Source of the DNA: Afipia sp.
GTDB taxonomy: Bacteria; Pseudomonadota; Alphaproteobacteria; Rhizobiales; Xanthobacteraceae
Assembly (NCBI GenBank): GCA_024508675.1
Contig: JANINQ010000008.1
Span: forward strand, 186,001-250,000
Direction: 5' to 3'
Length of the DNA stretch: 64,000 nucleotides
Shown here: one piece after another, positions 51,863 to 59,382 of the stretch
Layout of the letters: each line of letters begins with the position of its first letter
How positions within the stretch are numbered: position 1 is the stretch's first letter
The notes under the pieces: model-generated
Database searches by the model: none
What the model was told of the DNA's origin: nothing
What the model saw: the letters and a program-made list of their open reading frames with translations, nothing else
Position numbers and translations under genes: made by a program

Positions 51863-53125
51863 CTATTTGGCCCGGAGTTTTCCGAGCAAGGGCGCCAGGA
51901 ACGAATTGCGCGGCTTCTTGGCCTCGCCGCGGCCGGTCAGGCGCTGCGCAATCTGCAGGAACATTTCAGTAGTGCGGTGGTTGGCCGCGATTTCAGCGAT
52001 CATCTGACCGTTGTTCGCCGCCGCTCCAAATATCTGCGGTTCGAATGGAATGGTCACGATCGGCTGGCTTTCGATGGCCTTTGCGAACTCGCCGGTGCTG
52101 ATCTCGGGGCGCTTTGGAACGCCTGCCTGATTGATGCAGTAGAGCGGCGACCGGTCGTTGGGCCGCGCGGCCTTCAGCGTGTCGAACATGTTCTTGGTGT
52201 TGCGCAGGTTGGCGAGATCGGGGTTCGCGACGATCAGGATGTCGTCGGCGCCCACCAGCGCGCGCTTGGTCCAGCCGGACCACTGATGCGGAACGTCGAG
52301 GACGATGCAGGGCATCGTCGTGCGCAGCGTGTCGAAGATCGAATCGAAGGCTTCCGCGCCGAAGTCGTACACACGCTCCAGGGTGGCCGGCGCGGCGAGC
52401 AGGCTCAGATGGTCGGTGCACTTCGACAGCAGGCGATCCACGAAAGCAGTGTCGATACGGTCCGGAGAAAATACCGCATCCGCGATGCCCTGCGGAGGGT
52501 CCTGATTGTAGTCGAGGCCTGCGGTGCCGAATGCGAGGTCGAGGTCGGCAACGACCGAATCCAGTGCGAGGTCGCGTGCGATCGCCCAGGCGACATTATG
52601 CGCCACGGTGGAAGCGCCGACGCCGCCCTTGGCGCCGACAACGGCGATGATCCGGCCGACAGCCTTGGCTTCGGGCACCGAGAACAGGCCGCACACCGAG
52701 CGGACGATGTCGAGCGGCGCAACCGGCGCGATCAGATAGTCGCTGATGCCGCGCCGGACCAGTTCGCGGTACAGCACGACATCGTTGACGCGCCCGATTA
52801 CGATCACGCGCGTCCCCGCGTCGCAAACCGTTGCGAGCTGATCGAGGGCGGAGAGAATGTCGTTGCGGCCTTCGGTTTCAAGCAGGATCACGTTCGGCGT
52901 AGGCGCGGTCCGATAGGCTTCGATGGCCGCGGTCATGCCGCCCATCTGAATCTTGAGGTGCGCCTTGTCGAGACGGCGGTCTTCGCCGGCAGACTGTACG
53001 GCTGCAGCGGTTTCAACGGTTTCGCAAAAAGCCTGAACGGACACGCGCGGCGCGGGAGCGATGTGCTCCTCGGCCGCGGTGGAGGCCGCTCCGTCCTCCT
53101 GATCTTGACGCGCGTAACTAATCAT
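51863..53125 (-). CDS. cpaE: Tad pilus localisation protein CpaE/TadZ
   Basis: A 420-residue MinD/ParA-like ATPase with an N-terminal receiver-like domain (about 50-155) and a C-terminal ATPase whose deviant Walker A is KGGVGAST near residue 169. Members position the pilus machinery at the cell pole. The ATG overlaps the cpaD stop by four bases. Conservation of the lysine-glycine box means ATP binding is likely retained. Confidence 0.93.
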   Translation of the reverse strand: MISYARQDQEDGAASTAAEEHIAPAPRVSVQAFCETVETAAAVQSAGEDRRLDKAHLKIQMGGMTAAIEAYRTAPTPNVILLETEGRNDILSALDQLATVCDAGTRVIVIGRVNDVVLYRELVRRGISDYLIAPVAPLDIVRSVCGLFSVPEAKAVGRIIAVVGAKGGVGASTVAHNVAWAIARDLALDSVVADLDLAFGTAGLDYNQDPPQGIADAVFSPDRIDTAFVDRLLSKCTDHLSLLAAPATLERVYDFGAEAFDSIFDTLRTTMPCIVLDVPHQWSGWTKRALVGADDILIVANPDLANLRNTKNMFDTLKAARPNDRSPLYCINQAGVPKRPEISTGEFAKAIESQPIVTIPFEPQIFGAAANNGQMIAEIAANHRTTEMFLQIAQRLTGRGEAKKPRNSFLAPLLGKLRAK

Positions 53126-53859
53126 TTGCCCACTTCGCTCAGTTTGGCCTTGTCGGCCTCAGGATAGGTCGTGGTTGTGGTGTTGCCCTTGCGATACTTG
53201 TCGAATGCGATGTTGCGGCGTGGCGTATAGGCCGGGGTTTCGGCGCGCGGCTGCACGAGGTCTGACGGGTTGTCGACCATCGCGGCAAGATTGCGCTGGG
53301 TGGCGCAACCCAGGTTGTAATAAGGCCGGTTCTCCAGATAACCCTTGTTCTTGATGGAAGGGCCGAGGTCTTCCGGCCACACGCCGCAAGGGCCGGCATC
53401 GGCTGCAATGCGCGGGTAGTTGACGCGGATCGTGGCGAACTGGCGCGGGTCGGTCGGCCGATAATTCCTGACGGTGACGCCATGCGGCGGAACGCCCGCC
53501 GCAGCCAGAATGCCGCGAATCTCGCGCAGCGAATCCGCCGCGACGCGGGCATTCGGCGTATTGATGGGCATGTCGATCACGATACCGCCGGTGCCCTCAC
53601 GCAGCCATGTGTCCGCAAGGCCCGCGACGTCCGAGCGCTGCGCGCTGGTGAGACCGCCACGGCCGGTGCCGACGAACACTTCGGTGGTGCGGTTCGCTTC
53701 CTGAACCACGATCGGATGGCGCAAACGATAGTCGTTCGGAATGCTGCCGGTGACAGTTTCCTGATCGGTGTGCGTGCAGGCTCCTAACGCCGCTGACGCC
53801 CCGAGAAGGGCGACTGCGACCCGCAGGCTGCGCTTGAGAGTGGGTACTCGCGTGGTCAT
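53122..53859 (-). CDS. cpaD: Tad pilus assembly lipoprotein CpaD
   Basis: A 245-residue protein with a lipoprotein signal (LLGASAALGAC) and a CpaD domain that includes RHPIVVQEANRTTEVFVGTG and, further on, DNPSDLVQPRAETPAYTPRR. It sits at the outer membrane and supports the CpaC secretin. The start ATG is 21 bases past the cpaC stop. Two cysteines, in AGPCGVWPED and YNLGCATQRN, may form a disulfide. Confidence 0.92.
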   Translation of the reverse strand: MTTRVPTLKRSLRVAVALLGASAALGACTHTDQETVTGSIPNDYRLRHPIVVQEANRTTEVFVGTGRGGLTSAQRSDVAGLADTWLREGTGGIVIDMPINTPNARVAADSLREIRGILAAAGVPPHGVTVRNYRPTDPRQFATIRVNYPRIAADAGPCGVWPEDLGPSIKNKGYLENRPYYNLGCATQRNLAAMVDNPSDLVQPRAETPAYTPRRNIAFDKYRKGNTTTTTYPEADKAKLSEVGK

Positions 53860-53880
53860 TGTTACTGTCCTTGTCCCATC

Positions 53881-55353
53881 TCAGTCCGTGATGAAGCCAT
53901 AGGTGCCGCGATACTTGCGGCCCGGCTCGACACGTCCGGGAACGCCGTAAATGCGGTTGATGTTGCCCAGCAGATCCGACTGCGGGTCGGCCGCGTCGGC
54001 GAAGCCATCGTCGGGACGCGACAGGTCCTTCTGCGCGACGGCGCGAACGACATATGGCGTCACCAGAACCATGAGTTCGGTGTTGCGGTTGACGTAGTCG
54101 CGGCTGCGGAACAGCGTTCCGAGCACCGGCAGTTGCGACAATCCGGGCAGGCCGTTGATCGACTGCTTGGTCTGTTCCTGAATGAGGCCTGCCATCGCCA
54201 TCGAGCCGCCCGACGGAATTTCCAGGGTGGTCTCGGCGCGGCGGGTCTTGACCGAAGGGATGGTCAGGGTGCTGCCGCTCTGGTCGAGCGTGATGGAGTT
54301 ATCCGGTGACAGTTCGGAGACTTCGGTCAGCACACGCAGGCTGATGCGGCCTTCGGCGAGCACGACCGGCGTGAAGTTCAGGGTGATGCCGAACTTCTTG
54401 AAGTCGATCTGGGTGGTACAGGCGCGCGAGATCGGGTCGCAGGTGTAACCCTTCGGCAGTGGGAATTCGCCGCCAGCGATGAAGGTTGCGGATTCTCCGG
54501 AAATCGCAGTCAGATTCGGCTCCGCCAGCGTTCGGACGACTCCGGCGCTTTCCATCGCACGCATGGTTGCCGTCACTGCCGGCACGCCGCCCGTCGAACC
54601 GAAGGAGCTGATCAGGTTATTGCCCGCGACCAGCGGACGGCCGTAAGCCGTGAACGGATTGGTGTTGTTGAAGTTCACGACGGCAGTGCCGTAGTTCAGG
54701 TTCGCGCTGAGGTCGATGCCGAGCTGCTTGATGATGTCGCGCTGAACTTCGGCGACGGTCACCTTCAGCATCACCTGATCGCGTCCACGCACCGCGATGC
54801 TATTCACGACCTTGTCGGCACCGCCGGCAAGACGCGCGGCCATTTCCTGCGCCTGCTGGGCTTCAGCGGGATTCGCCGCCCAGCCCGACAGCATGACGCC
54901 GTCACCGACGCCCTCGATCCGGATGTCGGATTGCGGAAATGCCTGCTTGAGCGCGGCACGGACGCCGTTGAGATCGCGTGTCACCGCGATGTCATAGGCG
55001 GCGATCTGCTGGCCCGTGGAGTCGAAGAAGATGATGTTGGTCTGGCCGACGGCGGCGCCGATGATGTAGGCGCGCTGGGCCGACCGTACGACCGCGTTGG
55101 CGATCTTCGGATCGGCGACGAGGACATCCTTCACGTCGCGCGGCAGGTCGATGACGACCGACTTTCCGATTCCGAGCGGCAGGAAGCGAGCATTCAACTG
55201 GCCGCCTCCCGATGCGGCTGCTGCGGATGCGCGGTAGTCGCTTGCGATCACCGGCGACAGGACCGGATTCAGCGCCAGCGCGCAGATCGCTGCATACGAC
55301 AGGGCACGCACCATGAAGGTCCGTACAGGTGCCTGGTGTCCCTCTCGCCTCAT
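53881..55353 (-). CDS. cpaC: Tad pilus outer-membrane secretin CpaC/RcpA
   Basis: A 490-residue secretin. After a signal peptide comes the pilus-formation N-terminal domain (SVVIDLPRDVKDVLVADPKI), a BON-like domain, then the secretin core ending in SMAMAGLIQEQTKQSINGLP and LGTLFRSRDYVNRNTELMVL. It forms the outer-membrane channel for the Flp pilus. ATG 55353 is chosen: GAGAGG stands nine bases upstream, whereas the GTG at 55374 has a poorer site. The start lies 17 bases after the cpaB stop. A stand-alone homologue of its N-domain is encoded at 58173. Confidence 0.93.
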   Translation of the reverse strand: MRREGHQAPVRTFMVRALSYAAICALALNPVLSPVIASDYRASAAAASGGGQLNARFLPLGIGKSVVIDLPRDVKDVLVADPKIANAVVRSAQRAYIIGAAVGQTNIIFFDSTGQQIAAYDIAVTRDLNGVRAALKQAFPQSDIRIEGVGDGVMLSGWAANPAEAQQAQEMAARLAGGADKVVNSIAVRGRDQVMLKVTVAEVQRDIIKQLGIDLSANLNYGTAVVNFNNTNPFTAYGRPLVAGNNLISSFGSTGGVPAVTATMRAMESAGVVRTLAEPNLTAISGESATFIAGGEFPLPKGYTCDPISRACTTQIDFKKFGITLNFTPVVLAEGRISLRVLTEVSELSPDNSITLDQSGSTLTIPSVKTRRAETTLEIPSGGSMAMAGLIQEQTKQSINGLPGLSQLPVLGTLFRSRDYVNRNTELMVLVTPYVVRAVAQKDLSRPDDGFADAADPQSDLLGNINRIYGVPGRVEPGRKYRGTYGFITD

Positions 55354-55370
55354 CGTCTCGGTCCTCTCGA

Positions 55371-56159
55371 TCACTTCCGTGTCGTCTGGGTTGTTGGAAC
55401 GCCGTAGCGGACGACGTTGACACTGTCGCGCTTGCCGCTTTCGTCGACGGCCACGTCATTCTTGTTGGCGTCGACAAGGCTGCGCAGCGCCAGCGACAGC
55501 GTTCCGGCTTGCCGCGCACGCGCCAGCGACTCGGCCTGGTCGGGCTTCAACTCGAGCGTCGCGGTCTTGCCGACCACGACCTTCTGTCCGTCCTTCTCGC
55601 CGACGGTCTGGTCGATGGCGAGAACACGTATGTTGGTGAGGATGGTTTCGGAATTGATGGCGTCGGCGCTGCCGGGCCGGTCGGCGTTTTTGTCCCGCTT
55701 GGTCAGGATCACGTCGACCTTGTCATTCGGCAGGATGAAGCCGCCGGCGCCGGTTTCCGGCGAGATTTCGGTCGAGATCGCGCGCATGCCGGTGGGTAGG
55801 ATCGCAGCCATGAAGCCGGAGCCGTTACCCTTCACGAGCTTGGTTTCGCGGATCGGTTCGCCGGCCAGGAATGGCGAGCGTGCAATGGAGCCGACAATCT
55901 GGCTCATGGCCTCGGCGCGGTCGGTCTTGCGGATGAAGCTCGAGCTTGCTGTGGACGAAGGCCAGGACTGCCACTGGATGTCATCCGGCGTGACTGTCTG
56001 ACCCAGCGCAATGTCCGAGCGTGCGACCAGAACGTCGGTCGTGTCCATGGTCACGGCGGCTGTTTCGACTGGCTTCGGATTGGAACCGCTTGCAAGATAG
56101 GCAGCGGCGCCACCGGCGCAGACAGCAATGGTCAGGACGACAATCCGCGCGGTATTCAT
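55371..56159 (-). CDS. cpaB: Tad pilus assembly protein CpaB/RcpC
   Basis: A 262-residue protein with an N-terminal membrane segment (MNTARIVVLTIAVCAGGAAA), an SAF domain (LVARSDIALGQTVTPDDIQW) and the RcpC region (GGFILPNDKVDVILTKRD). It is periplasmic and helps pilus biogenesis, possibly stabilising the secretin. Two upstream in-frame start codons exist (56180, 56177), but ATG 56159 gives a regular signal anchor. It is the first gene of the cpaBCDEF-tadBC transcript; a TTAACCAT sequence lies about 75 bases upstream. Confidence 0.9.
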   Translation of the reverse strand: MNTARIVVLTIAVCAGGAAAYLASGSNPKPVETAAVTMDTTDVLVARSDIALGQTVTPDDIQWQSWPSSTASSSFIRKTDRAEAMSQIVGSIARSPFLAGEPIRETKLVKGNGSGFMAAILPTGMRAISTEISPETGAGGFILPNDKVDVILTKRDKNADRPGSADAINSETILTNIRVLAIDQTVGEKDGQKVVVGKTATLELKPDQAESLARARQAGTLSLALRSLVDANKNDVAVDESGKRDSVNVVRYGVPTTQTTRK

Positions 56160-56232
56160 ACGCTTCACTTTCCACATCACGCTGCGACGGACCCGTCGCT
56201 GTGGTGGGATTTGACCAGCTAAACGTCAAAGC

Positions 56233-56240
56233 ATGGTTAA
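56233..56240. promoter_or_regulatory. CtrA-like half-site upstream of cpaB
   Basis: ATGGTTAA on the plus strand (TTAACCAT on the minus strand) within the 122-base gap between cpaA and cpaB. A related TTAATGAG follows at 56261-56268. The sequence is the known CtrA half-site; binding is inferred. Confidence 0.4.
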
Positions 56241-56281
56241 TGAGGCGTATCTAAATCGCGTTAATGAGAAGTTGCGATCGT

Positions 56282-56806
56282 TCAGTGGCCGACGAAGCGT
56301 GTGAGGTCGACAGCCTTCATCCATTCGGTTTCGGGATAGATCATCAGCGCACCCAAGGCGAGGGCGATGCCGTAGGGAATTCCGCTGTCCTTGCGGTGAA
56401 GCCGCTGCAGCCATTCCTGCGAAATCAGCGAATAGGGCAGGGGCCATTGCCGGAACTGCAGCATCAGCAGGGTCAGTACGCCGCCAAACAGCGACGCGTA
56501 GACGAGGTAGCTCGCGAGGGGCGGGAAGCCGAACCAGAGACCGGCTGCGGCTGCGACCTTGGCGTCTCCACCGCCGATCCATCCAAAGGCAAAGCAGGCG
56601 AACGCGACGACAAGAACCGTCAGCCCGGCGCCCACATGCATGGCGATGTCGTACAGCGGCATGCCGGTAAGACCTGCCAGCACGAAAAACCCGGCCACCA
56701 GCAGCAGTGAGACGCGGTTGGGAATGGTCATTGTGAAGAGATCGCTCGCCGCGGCAAAAGCCATCAGGGCCGGGAACAGGAAGATGCGTGCGAGGTCGAG
56801 GATCAT
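56282..56806 (-). CDS. cpaA: Prepilin peptidase CpaA/TadV
   Basis: A 174-residue membrane aspartyl peptidase. The two catalytic aspartates are in AAASDLFTMTIPNRV and the GxGD-type motif WIGGGDAK. It lacks the N-methylase domain of PilD, as usual for TadV-type enzymes, and should process the two Flp pilins and the TadE-like proteins of the locus. ATG 56806 is chosen (MILDLARIFLFPALMAFAAA); the longer frame starts at a TTG and adds polar residues. Confidence 0.92.
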   Translation of the reverse strand: MILDLARIFLFPALMAFAAASDLFTMTIPNRVSLLLVAGFFVLAGLTGMPLYDIAMHVGAGLTVLVVAFACFAFGWIGGGDAKVAAAAGLWFGFPPLASYLVYASLFGGVLTLLMLQFRQWPLPYSLISQEWLQRLHRKDSGIPYGIALALGALMIYPETEWMKAVDLTRFVGH

Positions 56807-56905
56807 GAGCTTGCCAGGATCTTGCCGAGAAAGGGGCTGCAACTCGGTCCGGATTGAGCGAGGCGGCAGGCTAACCGGCAGAAATGAACAATCCTCGAAC
56901 GGCGG

Positions 56906-57061
56906 CTACCAGATGCTGGCGATCCGGAACAGGACCGCAAGCAGCGCGAGGACGAGCGCCGCACAAACCAGCCGGATGGGCTCGACGCCCGACAGCGGCG
57001 TGAACATGGGCGTGGCCGCAGGCCGGGATTTTGAGCGTTGTTCGGCGGAGAATGGCTTCAT
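56906..57061 (-). CDS. Small single-pass membrane protein between pilin and cpaA
   Basis: A predicted 51-residue protein: a polar Lys/Arg/Ser/Pro-rich N-terminus (MKPFSAEQRSKSRPAATPMF) and a C-terminal hydrophobic helix (IRLVCAALVLALLAVLFRIA) ending SIW. It lies between the pilin terminator at 57095-57116 and cpaA on the same strand. Small tail-anchored proteins are often found at this place in related pilus loci, but I cannot name a family. Lack of an obvious ribosome site and short length make it uncertain. Confidence 0.5.
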   Translation of the reverse strand: MKPFSAEQRSKSRPAATPMFTPLSGVEPIRLVCAALVLALLAVLFRIASIW

Positions 57062-57094
57062 TACGCAGTACGCTGACAGGGCAGGACGCAAAAA

Positions 57095-57116
57095 AGGCTC
57101 CGGTTTCCCGAAGCCT
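57095..57116 (-). terminator. Rho-independent terminator after pilin gene 1
   Basis: A nine-pair stem (AGGCTTCGG / CCGGAGCCT on the minus strand, one G-T pair) closed by a GAAA tetraloop and followed by TTTTTT. It lies 25 bases past the pilin stop. Confidence 0.9.
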
Positions 57117-57140
57117 CTTTTTTAGCGAGCAGTCGCCTGC

Positions 57141-57305
57141 TTACTTGATCGACGAACCGATGTTCGTGAACTTGGTGTTCAGGGTCGTGCCGAGGCCGTT
57201 CACGGCAGCGATGATCGCCAGCGAAATGCCGGCGGCGATCAGGCCGTACTCGATCGCGGTGGCGCCGGATTCGTCCTTGACGAAGCGAGCAACGAGCTTG
57301 GTCAT
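57141..57305 (-). CDS. Flp/Fap-type pilin (copy 1)
   Basis: A 54-residue pilin precursor. MTKLVARFVKDESG is the leader; the processing site follows the Gly, and the mature chain begins ATAIEYGLIAAGISLAI with the family Glu-Tyr pair. GGAG stands six bases before the ATG. It is on the minus strand upstream of cpaA and differs from copy 2 at six positions (R/K, V/L, I/V, S/A, N/D region). It should be the major or a minor pilus subunit, cleaved by CpaA and assembled by the CpaBCDEF-TadBC machine. Confidence 0.95.
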   Translation of the reverse strand: MTKLVARFVKDESGATAIEYGLIAAGISLAIIAAVNGLGTTLNTKFTNIGSSIK

Positions 57306-57659
57306 CTGTAACTCCATTTATACACGTGGCTGTAGAACTCTGGCCGTTGCGGGGGCGGAAACCACCGTGACCATGGCGTGAACCTACCCGGGAGGAATTG
57401 CAGCGCAGTTAATTCGATTGCTGAAACACCGGGGTATCGCGCTGTTCTTGCGGAGGGTAAATGCGGCTTTAATGCCCGCGCACAAAGGCGCACCCGGGTT
57501 CCACAGGCAGCACTGGATATATGGTGTGATGAAGCTTTGAACTCGGTGCTGTCCTGCCAGTTTCGGCAGTGTGCGCAGATGAATGAGTTCAGGAAGTGCA
57601 ACAACGCCGTTTGAGGCTCCGATTCTTCCGGAGCCTCCGTGTGCGGCCGAATATATTGC
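57306..57659. promoter_or_regulatory. Upstream region of pilin gene 1, with CtrA-like site
   Basis: A 354-base stretch without a credible gene. TAAA-N7-TTAA (57458-57472) is one mismatch from the CtrA consensus TTAA-N7-TTAA. The last 30 bases before the start resemble those of pilin gene 2 (shared CACGTG near 57324 and 57843), showing that the duplication covered part of the leader. Confidence 0.4.
57613..57637 (-). terminator. Hairpin after pilin gene 2
   Basis: A perfect nine-pair stem GAGGCTCCG / CGGAGCCTC with a seven-base loop, 23 bases past the pilin 2 stop. Unlike copy 1 it has only CAAACGG after the stem on the minus strand, no U-tract, so read-through into the copy 1 region is possible. 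Confidence 0.6.
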
Positions 57660-57824
57660 TTACTTGATCGACGAACCGATGTCCGTGAACTTGGTATTCA
57701 GGGTCGTGCCGAGGCCGTTGACGGCAGCAATGATCGCCAGCGCAACGCCAGCAGCAATCAGGCCGTATTCAATGGCGGTCGCGCCGGACTCATCCTTGAG
57801 GAACTTCGCAACAAGCTTGGTCAT
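57660..57824 (-). CDS. Flp/Fap-type pilin (copy 2)
   Basis: A 54-residue pilin precursor nearly identical to copy 1: leader MTKLVAKFLKDESG, mature start ATAIEYGLIAAGVALAI, ending FTDIGSSIK. GGAG lies six bases before the ATG. Upstream gene order on the minus strand is pilin 2, pilin 1, small membrane protein, cpaA. The conserved Glu at mature position 5 suits Flp assembly. Two co-existing pilins could be mixed in one filament or used in different conditions. Confidence 0.95.
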   Translation of the reverse strand: MTKLVAKFLKDESGATAIEYGLIAAGVALAIIAAVNGLGTTLNTKFTDIGSSIK

Positions 57825-58172
57825 CTAATTCTCCGTTTGCACACGTGCTGTGGAATCCAGGTCTTCGCAGAGTGGAACTCTGTGACCAGACGGGAACCTA
57901 AGAATGAATTGGTCAGGAGAGGTTAATGCGAACGCAGAAACCCGCGGATATCCCCGCCATCACGCGAGCCGGTAAGTTCCATGCTAATGCGACGCTGACA
58001 ATTTATGGAACTTTCGCGATCATGCTGACACCACAGGATTTTTGCTCGCGGGAGAGGCAGGGGCCTAAGGCTGTTTGCAGTTCATTCATCAATTAACGGC
58101 AGATTTGCCATGTCGGGCGCCGGCACCGCTGCGTATCGCTTTTGCCGGCTTGTTCATGCCCCGGAGTAAAGT
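57825..58172. promoter_or_regulatory. Divergent upstream region of pilin 2 and the secretin N-domain gene
   Basis: A 348-base gap with no gene I can support. It holds TTAACC (minus strand, about 57922-57927), a possible CtrA half-site for pilin 2, and ATTAACGG at 58092-58099 on the side of the plus-strand gene. Promoters for both directions are expected here. Confidence 0.3.
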
Positions 58173-58664
58173 ATGTCGATCCAGGTTTTGCCTCGCCGCG
58201 CCAAGGGGTCTGTCGCGCTGCGTTTTCTCGTTGCCGGTTTTCTGATGTTCCCGATGGCGACGTTCGCCGGAACCGACGACATGGTTGCCGTCGTGGTGGA
58301 TCAGGCCAAGGTGATCAAGCTGCCTGAGAAGGTTTCGACGATCGTGGTCGGGAATCCCCTGATTGCGGATGTCACCCTTCAGCCCGGCGGAATGGTTGTG
58401 GTGACCGGCAAGGGCTACGGATCGACCAACATGATCGCCATGGACCGCAGCGGCGCCGTCCTGGCCAACCGCTCCATCCAGGTGGAAGGCCCCATGGACA
58501 AGATGGTGACGGTCTATCGCGGGCTGGAACGGGAATCCTACAGTTGCACGCCGGTCTGTGAGCGGCGCGTGACCCTTGGTGACGGCCGCGCCTATTTTGA
58601 TGCGACCCTTGGCCAGACCAACATCCTGAATGCCCAGGCCAGTGCCGCCGGGGCAAAGCCCTGA
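58173..58664 (+). CDS. Stand-alone secretin N-domain protein (pilus assembly protein N-terminal domain)
   Basis: A 163-residue secreted protein. A signal peptide (ALRFLVAGFLMFPMATFAG) is followed by a domain whose segments VIKLPEKVSTIVVGNPLIAD and VVTGKGYGSTNMIAMD align by eye with SVVIDLPRDVKDVLVADPKI and IIGAAVGQTNIIFFD of CpaC. It therefore carries the N-terminal pilus-formation domain of the secretin without the channel. The C-terminal part has two cysteines (SYSCTPVCERR) and LGQTNILNAQASAAGAKP. It lies next to the pilins, transcribed away from them. It may cap or adapt the CpaC channel. Confidence 0.85.
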   Translation: MSIQVLPRRAKGSVALRFLVAGFLMFPMATFAGTDDMVAVVVDQAKVIKLPEKVSTIVVGNPLIADVTLQPGGMVVVTGKGYGSTNMIAMDRSGAVLANRSIQVEGPMDKMVTVYRGLERESYSCTPVCERRVTLGDGRAYFDATLGQTNILNAQASAAGAKP

Positions 58665-58689
58665 CCACCGCTCGCGCGGGCCGGATTCG

Positions 58690-58704
58690 TTAACAACCGG
58701 TTAA
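58690..58704. promoter_or_regulatory. CtrA consensus site TTAA-N7-TTAA upstream of tadE genes
   Basis: TTAA-CAACCGG-TTAA is an exact match to the alphaproteobacterial CtrA consensus. It lies in the 133-base gap before the TadE-like gene at 58798, whose start is 94 bases downstream. A further TTAACC occurs at 58734-58739. Confidence 0.65.
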
Positions 58705-58797
58705 CGTCGCGCAGCACGTTGTCCTTAACCGGCGCAAGCATTCAACAATCTCTGTCGTCTATTCTCGGCGGTAGTTATTTCCGCTGAGGATCATCCG

Positions 58798-59379
58798 ATG
58801 CGCCGCCCTGCGACATCACCGAACACGATCATCAAGGTGCTACGCCGCTTTCGCCGCAACCGGCGCGGCTCTGCGGCCATTGAGTTCGCGTTTATCGCTC
58901 CGCTTTTCTTTGTCCTGTTGTTCGCAATCATGGAAACGGCGCTGGTGTTTTTCGCCGCGCAGATTCTCGAGACCGGCACCAACGACTCGGCGCGGTTGCT
59001 GTATACGAACCAGGCCTTGAACAACAACATGTCGCAGGTTCAGTTCGAGACTGACGTCTGCAACCGGATCAAGGTGCTGTTCTCCTGCGGGACAAACAAT
59101 ACGAACCTGACGGTCGTCGTGAAAACATACGCTCCGGGCGTAACCATTCCCTCGTCCGATCTTGCGTCACCGATCGCCGGCGGAGTCTTCACCGGCAAGT
59201 CCGCATACACGCTGCCCAAGGCGGGCGATACGGTTCTGGTCCGCGTGTTTTATCAGTGGCCGCTGGTCGTCACGGGACTCGGCTACAACATCGCGAATCT
59301 TCTCGGCTCCAGCGGAACAAGCTCTCAGCGCCTGCTGGCAGCGTCGGCCGCGTTCCGTGTCGAACCTAACGGGTCCTGA
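58798..59379 (+). CDS. TadE-like pseudopilin (first)
   Basis: A 193-residue protein. A basic N-terminus (LRRFRRNRRGS) leads to a TadE domain with the prepilin-like hydrophobic helix AAIEFAFIAPLFFVLLFAIM, including the Glu at position 5 after the cleavage Gly or Ser. The rest is a periplasmic beta-rich region with two cysteines. It should be processed by CpaA and assist pilus assembly. The gene is followed by a three-base gap and a second TadE-like gene. Confidence 0.9.
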   Translation: MRRPATSPNTIIKVLRRFRRNRRGSAAIEFAFIAPLFFVLLFAIMETALVFFAAQILETGTNDSARLLYTNQALNNNMSQVQFETDVCNRIKVLFSCGTNNTNLTVVVKTYAPGVTIPSSDLASPIAGGVFTGKSAYTLPKAGDTVLVRVFYQWPLVVTGLGYNIANLLGSSGTSSQRLLAASAAFRVEPNGS

Positions 59380-59382
59380 ACA

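Noticed and set aside
57302-57604. Minus-strand open frame of 100 codons upstream of pilin 1
   Set aside because: It covers the pilin 1 leader and ends within it, has no family character, and the pilin gene with a good ribosome site is the real product.
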